A stretch of DNA of 64,000 nt from Peribacillus deserti (GTDB taxonomy: Bacteria; Bacillota; Bacilli; Bacillales; DSM-1321), in NCBI RefSeq assembly GCF_002863585.1, contig NZ_PGUY01000002.1:62001-126000 (forward strand), given 5' to 3'. A program made the translations under genes and the position numbers. Of this stretch, positions 9,052 through 18,110 are shown piece after piece (position 1 is the first letter of the stretch; every line of letters begins with the position of its first letter). Below the pieces are notes generated by a model. The model was given only the letters and a program-made list of their open reading frames with translations, made no database searches and was not told where the DNA came from.

Positions 9052-10565
9052 ATGCAGACACACTTCTTTCCTATCAATGGGGTCAAATGGCCCCGGAATT
9101 CATTATCCTTGGAGTAGCAGCCCTTCTGTCACTTCTCGATTTGTTCCTGCCTAAAAGTTATAACAGAAGGTCGCTTGCATGGATTGCACTGGTTGGAATA
9201 TTGATAGCAGTTCTTTCGCTGATAGGCCTCTTTGACAGTAAAACGGCCTCCATTCTACACGATACCTTCCGGCTGGACTCGTTCGGAAAAGCATTTAAGC
9301 TGATTCTATTAATCGGGGCAGCCTGCGTGATCGTACTCGCTGAAAGCTACGATCCGAGGGAAGGATTTAAGAAATATAGAGGGGAATTTTATTACTTATT
9401 CCTTACCGGCTTGCTTGGAGCCATGGTCATGACATCAAGCGGAGATCTGATTACCCTGTTCGTCGGACTGGAGCTGTTATCCGTTTCATCCTATATACTC
9501 GCGGGAATGCGCAAGAAACATGCAGGATCCAATGAAGCGGCAATAAAGTATGTAATAAATGGCGGCATTTCCACAGCCATCACCCTATTTGGGATGAGTT
9601 ATCTATATGGATTAACCGGCACCACGAATTTAATGGAAATGAAGGATGTCATGACCGCACAAGCTGCAAGCGGGCAATACATGTATCTGTACGGACTGGC
9701 ATTTTTCATGGTCCTGGTCGGACTTTCCTTCAAGCTTGCCTCCGCGCCTTTCCATATGTGGGCTCCGGATGTGTATCAGGGATCCCCGACACCCGTAACG
9801 GCCTTTCTGAGTGTGGTTTCTAAAACGGCTGGCTTTGTCATCTTACTTAGAATTTTACTAACCCTTTTTCTCACCATGCCGGGAGACGAATCACAAACAT
9901 TCTCATTTCTGGAAACCCACAGCATCTATATCTCCTGTCTAGCTGGAATTTCCATTATTGCCGGAAACGTTATTGCTTTGAGACAGAGAAATATAAAAAG
10001 AATGTTTGCCTATTCAAGCATTGCCCATGCCGGTTATATCTTAGTTGCGATTTCAGCACTTGGATATTTCACCTTTGATGCCGTCTGGTTCTATCTGATG
10101 GCTTATCTGCTGATGAATCTGGGTGCATTCGCAGTGATCCAGCTGATCACGGACGCTTCAAACTCTGAAGATATCGCTGACTTTGCAGGACTTTACCGGC
10201 GGTCGCCGCTCCTGGCAGCGGGCTTTGCCGTCTTCATACTATCGCTTGCAGGAATACCGGGTACAGCCGGATTCATCGGCAAGCTCAACATCTTTATGAA
10301 TGCTCTCATGACAGACCCAGGACATTTTGTCCTCGCTTCCATCATGATCGGCGGAACGGTCATATCCTATTTTTACTACTTTGGAATTATGACACAGATG
10401 TTCTTCAGGCCGGCTGCAACGACCGAGAAAATAAAAGTCCCAGCCGGCATCGGCACAGTCGTCGTCATAGCGCTCGCAGGGACCATACTCTTTGGAGTAG
10501 CGCCAAACACAGCCCTGGACTTCCTGCATCATAACTTTGGGAGCTTTAATGACTTTTTGAAGTGA
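9048..10565 (+). CDS. nuoN: NADH-quinone oxidoreductase subunit N
   Basis: The last gene of the operon, 505 residues, the antiporter-like subunit adjacent to NuoK. Motifs are ITLFVGLELLSVSSYILAG, with the key glutamate, and APFHMWAPDVYQGSPTPVTAF. NIKRMFAYSSIAHAGYILV is also typical. A strong terminator follows within 15 bases. Confidence 0.95.
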   Translation: MNADTLLSYQWGQMAPEFIILGVAALLSLLDLFLPKSYNRRSLAWIALVGILIAVLSLIGLFDSKTASILHDTFRLDSFGKAFKLILLIGAACVIVLAESYDPREGFKKYRGEFYYLFLTGLLGAMVMTSSGDLITLFVGLELLSVSSYILAGMRKKHAGSNEAAIKYVINGGISTAITLFGMSYLYGLTGTTNLMEMKDVMTAQAASGQYMYLYGLAFFMVLVGLSFKLASAPFHMWAPDVYQGSPTPVTAFLSVVSKTAGFVILLRILLTLFLTMPGDESQTFSFLETHSIYISCLAGISIIAGNVIALRQRNIKRMFAYSSIAHAGYILVAISALGYFTFDAVWFYLMAYLLMNLGAFAVIQLITDASNSEDIADFAGLYRRSPLLAAGFAVFILSLAGIPGTAGFIGKLNIFMNALMTDPGHFVLASIMIGGTVISYFYYFGIMTQMFFRPAATTEKIKVPAGIGTVVVIALAGTILFGVAPNTALDFLHHNFGSFNDFLK

Positions 10566-10579
10566 AATTACGTGAAATG

Positions 10580-10623
10580 AACAAGGGCCGGCCGAGTGGT
10601 GGTCCTTGTTTTTATGTTTTTTT
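10580..10623 (+). terminator. Terminator of the nuo operon
   Basis: A ten-base stem (AACAAGGGCC at 10580-10589 with GGTCCTTGTT at 10601-10610, one G-T pair) is followed by a T-rich tract. This is a factor-independent terminator ending the complex I operon. Confidence 0.85.
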
Positions 10624-10693
10624 GGGAGGTTGATCCATTCTTTCATAAAAAATACTCGGGGGCTAAATGGGCGGATAAACTTGAAGGGCACTA

Positions 10694-11038
10694 GATAAGC
10701 TATATGACTTACATTGCATTTAAGCGTATATGCTACGTATATGCCGTATAAAGGAGGATAAGCGAGTATACCTTACGATTAGGAGGGACAGAAGGTAAGC
10801 TTAATGCCTTATGATAAGAAAGAGGTCACAAGATAAGAGTTAAATGCCTTACGATAAGCATAAAGTCCGAAAGATAAGCATAAATACCTTACAATGAGCA
10901 TAAAGGACCTGAGATAAGCATAGGCCAGGCGCGCATAAGCATAAAACTTCGAAACATAAGCATAACCCTTCAGAACTTAAGCATAAAACTCCGAAACTGA
11001 AGCATAAATCTAAAAAACTCAAGCATATACTTCCAGCC
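10694..11038. repeat. Degenerate ~21-bp tandem repeat (TAAGCATAAA family)
   Basis: About 14-16 imperfect units, each starting near GATAAGCATAAA or CATAAGCATAAA and often followed by CTTCGAAA- or CCTTAC-like text. Clear unit starts are 10757, 10777, 10794, 10813, 10832, 10853, 10873, 10892, 10912, 10934, 10955, 10976, 10997 and 11018. The last five are exactly 21 bases apart, and earlier ones are 17-22 apart. Two weaker units precede 10757. No ORF uses the array. It lies just past the nuo terminator. Confidence 0.8.
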
Positions 11039-11604
11039 GGTCACCACTAGCCTCTATAAAAATACTAAAATATTCAAAATTACTACATTTCCACGTTTTA
11101 TAAGCACGATAGCCATCAAAGAGGTGAGCTAATCATTAAAAAAGGAGGTTGAAAGTGAATTTTTAGAAGGTATTACGTTCTGGGCAGGTCTTTTTTAGAC
11201 TGATTCCATGTTAACCGATATTTACATCGGCCCCAATCATATATTAATATCCCTTTCAAACTTCATCAAACTGAAAAATTTCTACTGTAAATACACTCCA
11301 AAATGCTTTCGCCTAATGGATCCCCCCGTCAAGCCTCCTAATCCGTTTTTGCCGTACCCCCATTCTGAACCCCTATTAACAATAAAATCAATTAAATTTA
11401 AATAAATTTTAACGAATTCTGTAACCTCAAGGGGACTGTCCTCGTCTAACTAAATGGGTCCCAAAATGGGGACTTTAGAACTCATGGGAATTTTTGTAAC
11501 AAATATTTAACATTTTTGAAAAATAGTAGAATCTTCATGAAGAAGATGCCCTTATCCTGTGTTAGAATGGAAAAATGGTAATCTGAATGTAAAGGAGCAT
11601 GGAC
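11039..11604. other. Intergenic stretch without a supported gene
   Basis: Between the tandem repeat and the next gene. It has a lone AAAGGAGG box near 11141 whose following GTG opens only three codons, and a decayed palindrome GGGGACTGTCCTC at 11431-11443 of the family described at the RAYT locus. A 65-codon ORF (11208-11405) has no ribosome site and an unprotein-like composition. The promoter of the following gene probably lies in the A/T-rich bases 11500-11570. Confidence 0.5.
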
Positions 11605-11841
11605 ATGGTTTCTACTATTGGACAGCAGGCGCTATTGGGCATAACAGTACATCTTTTTTGTTTTGCACTTACATGGTGGGCTCTGCAGGCTTTGAACTTT
11701 GACAAGATGCTTAGGTCAAACAGGGTATTGCAGGCACGTGTTCTTTACATACTCCTGACTATTGCCATTGGTTCAGCAGTTGCTGGATTTCTGTTAAACT
11801 ACTTATTTTGGTCCAACCAGCTTCCTTATTTGATGAACTGA
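11605..11841 (+). CDS. ywzB: DUF1146-family small membrane protein (YwzB-like)
   Basis: A ~78-residue protein with two hydrophobic segments, GQQALLGITVHLFCFALTWW at the start and a second around VLYILLTIAIGSAVAGFLL. It matches the YwzB/DUF1146 family, found in Bacillus just upstream of ywmB and murA. The ATG at 11605, seven bases after GGAG, is preferred over the ATG at 11599. Function is unknown. The gene context (ywzB-ywmB-murAA-spoIID) supports the call. Confidence 0.85.
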   Translation: MVSTIGQQALLGITVHLFCFALTWWALQALNFDKMLRSNRVLQARVLYILLTIAIGSAVAGFLLNYLFWSNQLPYLMN

Positions 11842-11975
11842 TTTAAGTTGTGGCATTTTTGTGAATGAAGTCACAGAGTCACACTCCGCAGGGCGCTGTC
11901 ATAAAATGGCGACAAACGCCCGGTATGATTTATCCTCTTTCGGTAACACTGTTACTAATGAGGAGGAGTTGTACC

Positions 11976-12725
11976 ATGTCAAAAAAATATATTCATATAT
12001 TGATATACGCGGCCCTGGCTGGTTTTATATACCTATTTAGTGGGAATACTACGACTATAGCAAAAAATGGCACTGATTTAGAAAGAATCGTAAAAGTTTT
12101 ACAGTCGCATGATGAGATGGAGATTAAGGAATGGTCGGTATTTGCCAGAGGAATAGATGAAGAGACAAACACTACTGATCAATACTATAAAAAAGTACAT
12201 GACTTCAAGAAGAAATATGCTGAATTTGATTGGAAACAGGCAGAAAACGACAATTCTCTCACAGCCGCCGGGACCAGGAAAAATAAGCAGACGGGGACTC
12301 TGGAAACCATAAAAATCATGATGACCCTCACAAAATCCAATCCCACTACGTATATCCTATATGAGACAAAGGGAACTCAGTGGACTGAAGATAACCTCCT
12401 CTATATAAAGTGGGATTTTCTTTTGAGAACAAATGACATTTTTCGGGAAAATCCATCAATTTTCACTTGTATAAAAGGGGAAATCAATGATAAGATTGGG
12501 AAGGTTTTATCATTTTATGTAAACGAGATGGTAGACGAGTTTCTGGCGCATGAAATAGAGAGCATCAAAGAAGAAAACTTCGTATCTGTCTCAGCGCACT
12601 CGACAGAGTTTAACAGCTTTTTAATGAAGGACCAAATGAATCTGCAGCTTGCCATGAGAAAAGAAGGATTGGGCGGTAAGACTACCTTTGTAGTTGGCAC
12701 ACCCATAATCACATTTGAATATTAA
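11976..12725 (+). CDS. ywmB: YwmB family protein
   Basis: A 249-residue protein with an N-terminal signal/anchor (HILIYAALAGFIYLFSG) and an extracytoplasmic domain. Length and position directly before murA match B. subtilis YwmB, whose fold is TATA-box-binding-like and whose role is unknown. The frame is open from 11865, but AGGAGGAG at 11961-11968 points to ATG 11976. The next gene starts 32 bases on, so co-transcription with murA is likely. Confidence 0.82.
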   Translation: MSKKYIHILIYAALAGFIYLFSGNTTTIAKNGTDLERIVKVLQSHDEMEIKEWSVFARGIDEETNTTDQYYKKVHDFKKKYAEFDWKQAENDNSLTAAGTRKNKQTGTLETIKIMMTLTKSNPTTYILYETKGTQWTEDNLLYIKWDFLLRTNDIFRENPSIFTCIKGEINDKIGKVLSFYVNEMVDEFLAHEIESIKEENFVSVSAHSTEFNSFLMKDQMNLQLAMRKEGLGGKTTFVVGTPIITFEY

Positions 12726-12757
12726 TATAGAGAAATTGGACGCGGAGGGGAATACTT

Positions 12758-14056
12758 TTGGAAAAAATCATCGTCCGCGGCGGGAAAAGGCTTAGCGGAA
12801 CCGTAAAAGTTGAAGGAGCAAAAAATTCCGTTTTACCTGTAATCGCTGCAACACTATTAGCAAGTGATGGAAAAAGTATCTTAAAAGACGTGCCGACTCT
12901 CTCCGATGTATATACCATCAATGAAGTATTGAGAAAGCTGAACGCTGATGTAGCGTTTGACAATAATACAGTTACAGTGGATGCATCAAGAGAGTTATTG
13001 GAAGAAGCACCATTTGAATATGTACGCAAGATGCGGGCATCCGTATTGGTCATGGGATCATTGCTCGCTAGAAACAGCCGTGCACGCGTTGCACTTCCAG
13101 GAGGATGTGCAATCGGTTCACGCCCGATAGACCAGCACTTAAAGGGCTTTGAAGCAATGGGCGCAAAAGTGAAGGTAGGAAATGGTTTTATCGAGGCTGA
13201 AGTAGACGGTAAATTAAAGGGAGCGAAAATCTACCTGGATTTCCCTAGTGTTGGCGCTACAGAAAACATTATGATGGCTGCCGCTTTGGCTGAAGGTACA
13301 ACTATCCTTGAAAATGCAGCAAAAGAGCCAGAAATAGTAGACCTTGCGAACTTCATTAACAAAATGGGCGGTAAAGTACGTGGTGCTGGAACTGCTACTA
13401 TTAAAATTGAAGGCGTTGAAAAGCTTTACGGTACGGAACACTATATTATTCCTGACCGTATTGAAGCAGGTACATTCATGGCAGCTGCAGCTATTACAGG
13501 TGGAAATGTGCTCGTAAAGGGAGCAGTGCCGGAACATCTATCTTCTTTAATTGCTAAAATGGAAGAAATGGGCGTTACTATTATTGAAGAAGAAGAAGGA
13601 CTGCGAGTAATTGGTCCGGATCAATTAAAAGCGGTTGATATCAAGACGATGCCACATCCAGGATTCCCTACAGATATGCAGTCACAAATGATGGCATTGC
13701 TTCTTCGTTCCACAGGAACAGGGATGATTACAGAAACGGTCTTTGAAAACCGTTTTATGCATGTTGAAGAATTCCGCCGTATGAATGCGGAAATCAAGAT
13801 TGAAGGACGTTCTGTTATAACAAACGGCCCATCTAATCTTCAAGGGGCAGAGGTTATGGCAACAGACCTTCGTGCAGCTGCTTCGCTTATCCTGACTGGA
13901 CTAGTTGCAGAAGGTGTAACAAGGGTCACTGAATTGAAGCACTTAGACCGCGGCTATGTGGATTTCCACGGAAAATTAGCAAGCCTGGGTGCAGATATTG
14001 AACGTGTGAATGAAGATGTACATGAAAACGAATCTATTGCAGCAGAGAATGCGTAA
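12758..14056 (+). CDS. murA: UDP-N-acetylglucosamine 1-carboxyvinyltransferase
   Basis: A 432-residue MurA that transfers enolpyruvate from PEP to UDP-GlcNAc, the first committed step of peptidoglycan synthesis in the cytosol. The active-site cysteine C117 sits in [31 protein letters not shown] near the N-terminus binds UDP-GlcNAc. The start is TTG with GGAGGGG upstream. The neighbourhood matches murAA, the main paralogue of Firmicutes. A terminator follows. Confidence 0.95.
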   Translation: MEKIIVRGGKRLSGTVKVEGAKNSVLPVIAATLLASDGKSILKDVPTLSDVYTINEVLRKLNADVAFDNNTVTVDASRELLEEAPFEYVRKMRASVLVMGSLLARNSRARVALPGGCAIGSRPIDQHLKGFEAMGAKVKVGNGFIEAEVDGKLKGAKIYLDFPSVGATENIMMAAALAEGTTILENAAKEPEIVDLANFINKMGGKVRGAGTATIKIEGVEKLYGTEHYIIPDRIEAGTFMAAAAITGGNVLVKGAVPEHLSSLIAKMEEMGVTIIEEEEGLRVIGPDQLKAVDIKTMPHPGFPTDMQSQMMALLLRSTGTGMITETVFENRFMHVEEFRRMNAEIKIEGRSVITNGPSNLQGAEVMATDLRAAASLILTGLVAEGVTRVTELKHLDRGYVDFHGKLASLGADIERVNEDVHENESIAAENA

Positions 14057-14091
14057 TAACTGAATTCTGTACTTTTTATATAATAATCAAG

Positions 14092-14120
14092 AGCTGAATC
14101 CTATTTGGGTTCAGCTTTTT
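14092..14120 (+). terminator. Terminator after murA
   Basis: A stem of AGCTGAATCC (14092-14101) and GGGTTCAGCT (14107-14116), with one G-T pair, followed by TTTTT. Confidence 0.85.
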
Positions 14121-14269
14121 GATTACTAGGGAAGATTTAGCCCTTAAGAGAGTCTAGTAAATATATAGGGAATTGAAGTTATAATTGCTAGCAGGACACC
14201 ATACATATAAGTAAGCAGCATGTGAAATCAGGCAAGCAACGCTGCCACACAATCGTATAGGGGGCGCCA

Positions 14270-15301
14270 TTGTTGAAAGCAGTTAAACCTATGATAATTC
14301 TGATTATCGTCACAGCAGTAGTCATTCTCATGATCCCGGCCATACTCGTGCTTCCTTTTGCAAATGAATCAGCGAGCGGCAAATTGGTAGAAAACCTTGA
14401 GGACAGCAAGAAGGTGAACACAGTGAAGAAGAATGAAGGACCTGCACTTGAGGTATCTGTATACAGAGAGGCGGCACAGCATATTGAGGATGTTCCTCTT
14501 GAGGATTATGTGCGGGGAGTGGTTTCAGCAGAAATGCCGGCAGACTTCGAACCAGAAGCCTTAAAAGCACAGGCACTGACTGCAAGGACCTATATCGTGA
14601 AGCAGCTAATCTCTAAGAATGTAAAGGATGCACCCAAGGGAGCCAATGTAACCGATACAGAATCGCATCAGGTGTATAAGAATGATAAGGAATTAAAAAG
14701 AATCTGGGGATCCGATTACAGCTGGAAAATAAAAAGAATTAAAACAGCCGTCGAGGAGACAAGGGGACAGATTCTTACATATGATTCAGCTCCCATTGAA
14801 GCCACTTTTTTTTCAACGAGCAATGGGTACACCGAAAACTCTGAGGATTATTGGCCCAATAAAATCCCTTACTTAAAAAGCGTAGAAAGTCCCTGGGACA
14901 AAGATTCCCCTAAATTCTACAGCCAGCAGGTCATGTCGATAGAAGACTTTGAAAATAAATTAGGAGTCAAACTCAGCAGTAAAGCGGCCATCGGCACCAT
15001 CACAGCCAAAACAGCCGGAAAGAGGGTCGCCAAGGTCGAAATCGGCGGCAAGGAACTGACCGGCAAGCAGATCCGGGAAAAACTAAACCTAAAATCATCC
15101 GACTTCTCCTGGATCCGCAAAGGAGACAGTGTCATCATCTACACAAAAGGCTTCGGCCACGGAGTAGGAATGAGCCAATACGGAGCCAACGGAATGGCCA
15201 AAGAAGGCAATACCTACAAAAACATCATCAAACACTACTACCAGGGAGTCGAAATTACAGCGGCGGCCCCCTACCTCACCAAAATAACAGCTAACAAATG
15301 A
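14270..15301 (+). CDS. spoIID: Stage II sporulation protein D, peptidoglycan lytic transglycosylase
   Basis: A 343-residue membrane-anchored SpoIID. In B. subtilis it cleaves glycan strands from which SpoIIP has removed peptides, driving engulfment of the forespore. A hydrophobic anchor occupies residues ~6-32 (MIILIIVTAVVILMIPAIL). The catalytic-domain motif VPLEDYVRGVVSAEMP follows, and GFGHGVGMSQYGANGMA is near the C-terminus. The start is TTG 14270 or 14273 after ATAGGGGGCG. The stop is followed with no spacer by a GGGGACTGTCCCC palindrome, so the 3' untranslated region is made of repeat sequence. Confidence 0.93.
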   Translation: MLKAVKPMIILIIVTAVVILMIPAILVLPFANESASGKLVENLEDSKKVNTVKKNEGPALEVSVYREAAQHIEDVPLEDYVRGVVSAEMPADFEPEALKAQALTARTYIVKQLISKNVKDAPKGANVTDTESHQVYKNDKELKRIWGSDYSWKIKRIKTAVEETRGQILTYDSAPIEATFFSTSNGYTENSEDYWPNKIPYLKSVESPWDKDSPKFYSQQVMSIEDFENKLGVKLSSKAAIGTITAKTAGKRVAKVEIGGKELTGKQIREKLNLKSSDFSWIRKGDSVIIYTKGFGHGVGMSQYGANGMAKEGNTYKNIIKHYYQGVEITAAAPYLTKITANK

Positions 15302-15517
15302 TGGGGGACTGTCCCCAATTTCCCGGGGGTAGGTTCCCTTGCGGCTGTAAGGATCGGTGTGGGGCTAGTCTTTATTTCCCAAAGAAGCATCGGCGCTTAT
15401 GTATCAGGCGCCCAGGCTTTTTATGTTAATAATGATGGGGGACAGTCCCCAATTTCCCGAAGGTTAGTTCCCTTGCGGCTGTAAGATCGGGTGTGGGGCC
15501 AGTCTTTATTTCCCCAA
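15302..15517. repeat. Two tandem copies (134-bp period) of a REP-palindrome unit
   Basis: Bases ~15302-15383 and ~15436-15517 are near copies of each other. Each starts with a GGGGAC-T/A-GTCCCC palindrome plus AATTTCCCG, then shares CCCTTGCGGCTGTAAG, then GTGGGGC and AGTCTTTATTTCCC. The central base of the palindrome is T in copy one (15304-15316) and A in copy two (15438-15450). Each copy is followed by its own terminator-like hairpin. Lies between spoIID and the convergent VanZ-like gene. Confidence 0.8.
15392..15423 (+). terminator. Probable spoIID terminator
   Basis: GGCGC (15392-15396) pairs with GCGCC (15408-15412), followed by CAGGCTTTTT. It lies at the end of the first repeat copy. 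Confidence 0.55.
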
Positions 15518-15556
15518 AAAAAGCCTGTGCGCTTAAATTTAACGCACAGGCTTTTT
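15518..15556. terminator. Bidirectional terminator between spoIID and the VanZ-like gene
   Basis: A 14-base stem, AAAAAGCCTGTGCG (15518-15531) with CGCACAGGCTTTTT (15543-15556). T-runs on both strands let it serve both convergent genes. It overlaps the stop codon of the reverse-strand gene. Confidence 0.9.
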
Positions 15557-15922
15557 GCGTTTACTTATGATCCAATAGGCGACAGTTACCCCGATGATGT
15601 CTTTGGCTACATCTATGAGCGAGGAGCTTCTTGATGGCACAAAGGACTGGTGGATCTCATCCAGCACGCCATTCAGGCATGCAGCGGCTGCTGCGGCTAT
15701 ATTAAGGGCTGGTGTAAGTCTGCCGTGTACTTTCAGTGCAGCGGCAAATAATACGTATAGGATCGCAAATTCAATCAAGTGCAGGGATTCTTTAAAATAG
15801 GCATCCACTTTAGAGGAGTTTAACTGGACAACCATGTCATCCGGATTGCTGGACATAAACCAGATCAGCCCCATGTATAGAAAAGGAAGAATGGTAATCA
15901 CAGTTTTAACGGTTTTATTCAC
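15539..15922 (-). CDS. VanZ family protein
   Basis: A 127-residue membrane protein with four hydrophobic segments. The VanZ signature DEIHQSFVPSRSSSLIDVAKD is broken here as DEIHQSFVPSR then DVAKDIIGV near the C-terminus, with an early HLIEFAILYVLFA segment. Family members are linked to teicoplanin resistance in enterococci, but in Bacillaceae they are common chromosomal genes of unknown role. Convergent with spoIID, divergent from spoIIQ. Confidence 0.85.
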   Translation of the reverse strand: MNKTVKTVITILPFLYMGLIWFMSSNPDDMVVQLNSSKVDAYFKESLHLIEFAILYVLFAAALKVHGRLTPALNIAAAAAACLNGVLDEIHQSFVPSRSSSLIDVAKDIIGVTVAYWIISKRKKPVR

Positions 15923-16105
15923 TTTGTACCTCTTTTCTTATTGTCTATATTCCAGTGCAGGAAGAACAGTAAAGCCAGCGGAACTGCACCATCCAGACGA
16001 TGGCAATGCTCCAATTCCTCCTCTTATTTTACCAAAGAAAAAAATAATGCATAATCTATTTGATTTAGTTAAAAACTAAGTGGAAAAATTTTTTTTGGAC
16101 AAAGT

Positions 16106-16134
16106 GTATATATTTTCTGATTTCTGTTCACAAT
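16106..16134 (+). promoter_or_regulatory. Candidate forespore sigma-F promoter of spoIIQ
   Basis: GTATA at 16106-16110, then 15 bases, then GTTCACAAT (16126-16134), which resembles the sigma-F -10 form GGnnAnnnT with one mismatch. spoIIQ is a known sigma-F target in B. subtilis. The leader to the ATG would be very short. Confidence 0.45.
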
Positions 16135-16153
16135 GGCTGATGAGGTGATAAAC

Positions 16154-17035
16154 ATGAGAGAGGAAGAAAAGAAACGGACTTCTCAAAATTCAAAAATCCA
16201 ACGTATTATAAAGAAGCGTTGGGCACTTCCAGCCATCTACATCTTGGTAGCAGCAATCGTTTTATCAGCAGCTTTATGGTATCAAAATGCAGGCAGCAAT
16301 TCAGCTAATCCGGATGATAAAAAATCAGCCGAGCTTGGCAAAAATGAAAAACAGCCTGCAGTCGAAGCAAACCGCAGCTTAGAGAATTTCTCCATGCCGG
16401 TTAAAGATCAAGACAATTCTGTTGTGAAAAAAGACTTCTATGATGAGAAAGCTTCTGAGGAAGAAAAGGAAGCAGCCCTTGTATTCTACAACAATACGTA
16501 TCAACAAAATAAAGGTATGGATATTGCCATGAAAAATGGCAAGGATTTTAACGTAATTGCTTCATTAAGCGGTAAAGTCACTAGAGTTGATGAAGACTCA
16601 GTTCTTGGAAATGTGGTTGAAATTGAGCACAGTAAAGGAATTGTGACACGTTATTCCTCCGTACAGGATATAAAAGTTGCGGTTGGAGACGAAGTTTCTA
16701 AAGGACAGGCTATTGCCAAGGCTGGACAAAGCTTGTTAGATGAAGAAGCAGGTACACATGTTCACTTTGAAATTCGCAAAGATGACGTTGCAGTAAATCC
16801 TAAGAGCTTTTTTGAGAAATCACTTGCTGATCTTCAGGAAACAAATGTAGCTCCTGATGAGTCAGAAAAGGTTACGGAAGAAGACCAGTCAGACGCTGAA
16901 GGTACAAAAGAAGAAAACGTATCGGAAGGCGATACAACAGAAGAAAGCCAGTCTAAAAAAACTGAAGACCAAGGCACTCCTGCTGAAGAAAAATCAGAAG
17001 AAAATACAACTGACTCACAATCTAAAACAAATTAA
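16154..17035 (+). CDS. spoIIQ: Stage II sporulation protein Q
   Basis: A 293-residue forespore membrane protein that, with SpoIIIAH, forms the channel linking forespore and mother cell and supports engulfment. It begins MREEEKK and has one anchor (WALPAIYILVAAIVLSAALWY). A LytM/M23-like domain spans ~residues 85-225, with SKGQAIAKAGQSL and THVHFEIRKDDVAVNPKSF. As in B. subtilis SpoIIQ the domain appears degenerate. The Glu/Lys/Thr-rich tail is typical. The start at 16154 follows GATGAGGTGA; the frame itself opens at 16133. Confidence 0.95.
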   Translation: MREEEKKRTSQNSKIQRIIKKRWALPAIYILVAAIVLSAALWYQNAGSNSANPDDKKSAELGKNEKQPAVEANRSLENFSMPVKDQDNSVVKKDFYDEKASEEEKEAALVFYNNTYQQNKGMDIAMKNGKDFNVIASLSGKVTRVDEDSVLGNVVEIEHSKGIVTRYSSVQDIKVAVGDEVSKGQAIAKAGQSLLDEEAGTHVHFEIRKDDVAVNPKSFFEKSLADLQETNVAPDESEKVTEEDQSDAEGTKEENVSEGDTTEESQSKKTEDQGTPAEEKSEENTTDSQSKTN

Positions 17036-17075
17036 AAACGTCAAACTTTCCCGTTTGAATAAAACAACTGAACGA

Positions 17076-17102
17076 AAACCCGCCCATACAGGCGGGTTTT
17101 TG
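17076..17102 (+). terminator. Terminator after spoIIQ
   Basis: A stem of AAACCCGCC (17076-17084) with GGCGGGTTTT (17091-17100) and more T residues. Confidence 0.88.
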
Positions 17103-17112
17103 TACGTTACCT

Positions 17113-17418
17113 TTAAACGGATCGATAAAGAAGATAAAAGGCAATGGCGGCTGCCAGATTGATCACAAAGGCAAGCAGTATGGCGGAATTCTGTTTCCGG
17201 TTTGAAATGAAAAAAACTAAAAGGGCGGTTAACCCTACTGTAAGAATAGGGTTAATTCCTAAACCTATAACCATTCCCCAAACAGTGCGGGCCGAATCAG
17301 CCTCTTGCGTTTTCTGATTAATAAACAAATTAATAATAAGAACCGTAAAGAGATTTAGCAGGGAAAAGAAATTAAACAGACCGAGTGGAATAGATGCGAT
17401 GCTAACAGCAATCTTCAT
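17113..17418 (-). CDS. Small membrane protein of unknown function
   Basis: A 101-residue protein with three hydrophobic stretches: an N-terminal one (IASIPLGLFNFFSLLNLFTV), a middle one (GMVIGLGINPILTVGLTALL) and one at the C-terminus. The start ATG is preceded by AAAGGAT on the reverse strand. It ends close to the spoIIQ terminator in convergent orientation. I do not recognise the family. The good ribosome site and membrane-protein composition support a real gene. Confidence 0.7.
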   Translation of the reverse strand: MKIAVSIASIPLGLFNFFSLLNLFTVLIINLFINQKTQEADSARTVWGMVIGLGINPILTVGLTALLVFFISNRKQNSAILLAFVINLAAAIAFYLLYRSV

Positions 17419-17795
17419 AAGATTATCCTTTTTACATATACTTTCTTTAATCTTTCTTTAATGGAAGAAGGAAAACCTTGTTGCTGTCCCGCTAAATTTT
17501 TCGACAAATTTCCGGGGAAATAAGCTAAGGGTAATTATCAGACTTTTAAAAAAACTTTGGGTTAGGCATGTCCCTATTGCGTAATTCGTGCATATATCTT
17601 AAACCAAGCTAATAAACTGTTACAAACCTTACAAAACTTATGAACAGAGAGTGTCTGAGGTGAGAAACCGCCCGATACACCCGTGTATTTAGCTGAGGAT
17701 ACATTTACTTGTTTTTAGGAAAACCACTAGTTTATATAAATAGCGACGATAACTCATTTCACACTTCTCACTTCAATTTAGGGAGGGCGAGTGGT
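17419..17795 (+). other. Non-coding leader region of spoIIID
   Basis: 377 bases without a gene between a divergent membrane protein and spoIIID. The spoIIID gene is sigma-E controlled in B. subtilis. The text GATACATT at 17698-17705 resembles a sigma-E -10 element, but no convincing -35 at the right distance is visible. A ribosome site GGGAGGG (17781-17787) precedes the GTG start. Confidence 0.4.
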
Positions 17796-18068
17796 GTGCA
17801 CGATTACATCAAAGAAAGAACTATCAAGATAGGAAAGTATATCGTGGAGACAAGAAAAACGGTTCGCGTAATCGCGAAGGAGTTTGGTGTATCCAAAAGT
17901 ACTGTCCACAAAGATCTTACAGAGAGACTTCCGGAAATAAGTCCGGAGCTGGCCAACGAAGTAAAGGATATCTTGGATTATCATAAATCCATCCGTCATC
18001 TAAGAGGCGGAGAAGCAACAAAAATGAAATACAAAAAGCCAGAGTTTGAAGAAGAAATAGTCAAATAA
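17796..18068 (+). CDS. spoIIID: Sporulation transcriptional regulator SpoIIID
   Basis: A 90-residue DNA-binding regulator of mother-cell gene expression. The sequence HDYIKERTIKIGKYIVETRK, followed by an HTH (VRVIAKEFGVSKSTVHKDL, residues ~23-41) and RHLRGGEATKMKYKK, is nearly identical to B. subtilis SpoIIID. The start is GTG 17796, as in B. subtilis. The open frame extends upstream, but only this start fits family length. A short terminator and REP palindromes follow. Confidence 0.97.
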   Translation: MHDYIKERTIKIGKYIVETRKTVRVIAKEFGVSKSTVHKDLTERLPEISPELANEVKDILDYHKSIRHLRGGEATKMKYKKPEFEEEIVK

Positions 18069-18081
18069 CAAGAAGAAAAAG

Positions 18082-18109
18082 TGCCGGCATCGCTCGGCAT
18101 TTTTATTTT
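18082..18109 (+). terminator. Terminator after spoIIID
   Basis: TGCCG (18082-18086) pairs with CGGCA (18095-18099), followed by TTTTTATTTT. Confidence 0.75.
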
Positions 18110-18110
18110 G

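Noticed and set aside
11208-11405. 65-codon plus-strand ORF
   Set aside because: No ribosome site, odd composition, and located in an apparently decayed intergenic stretch.
17674-17705. Sigma-E promoter for spoIIID
   Set aside because: A fair -10 (GATACATT) but no -35 at the required distance; kept only as a remark.
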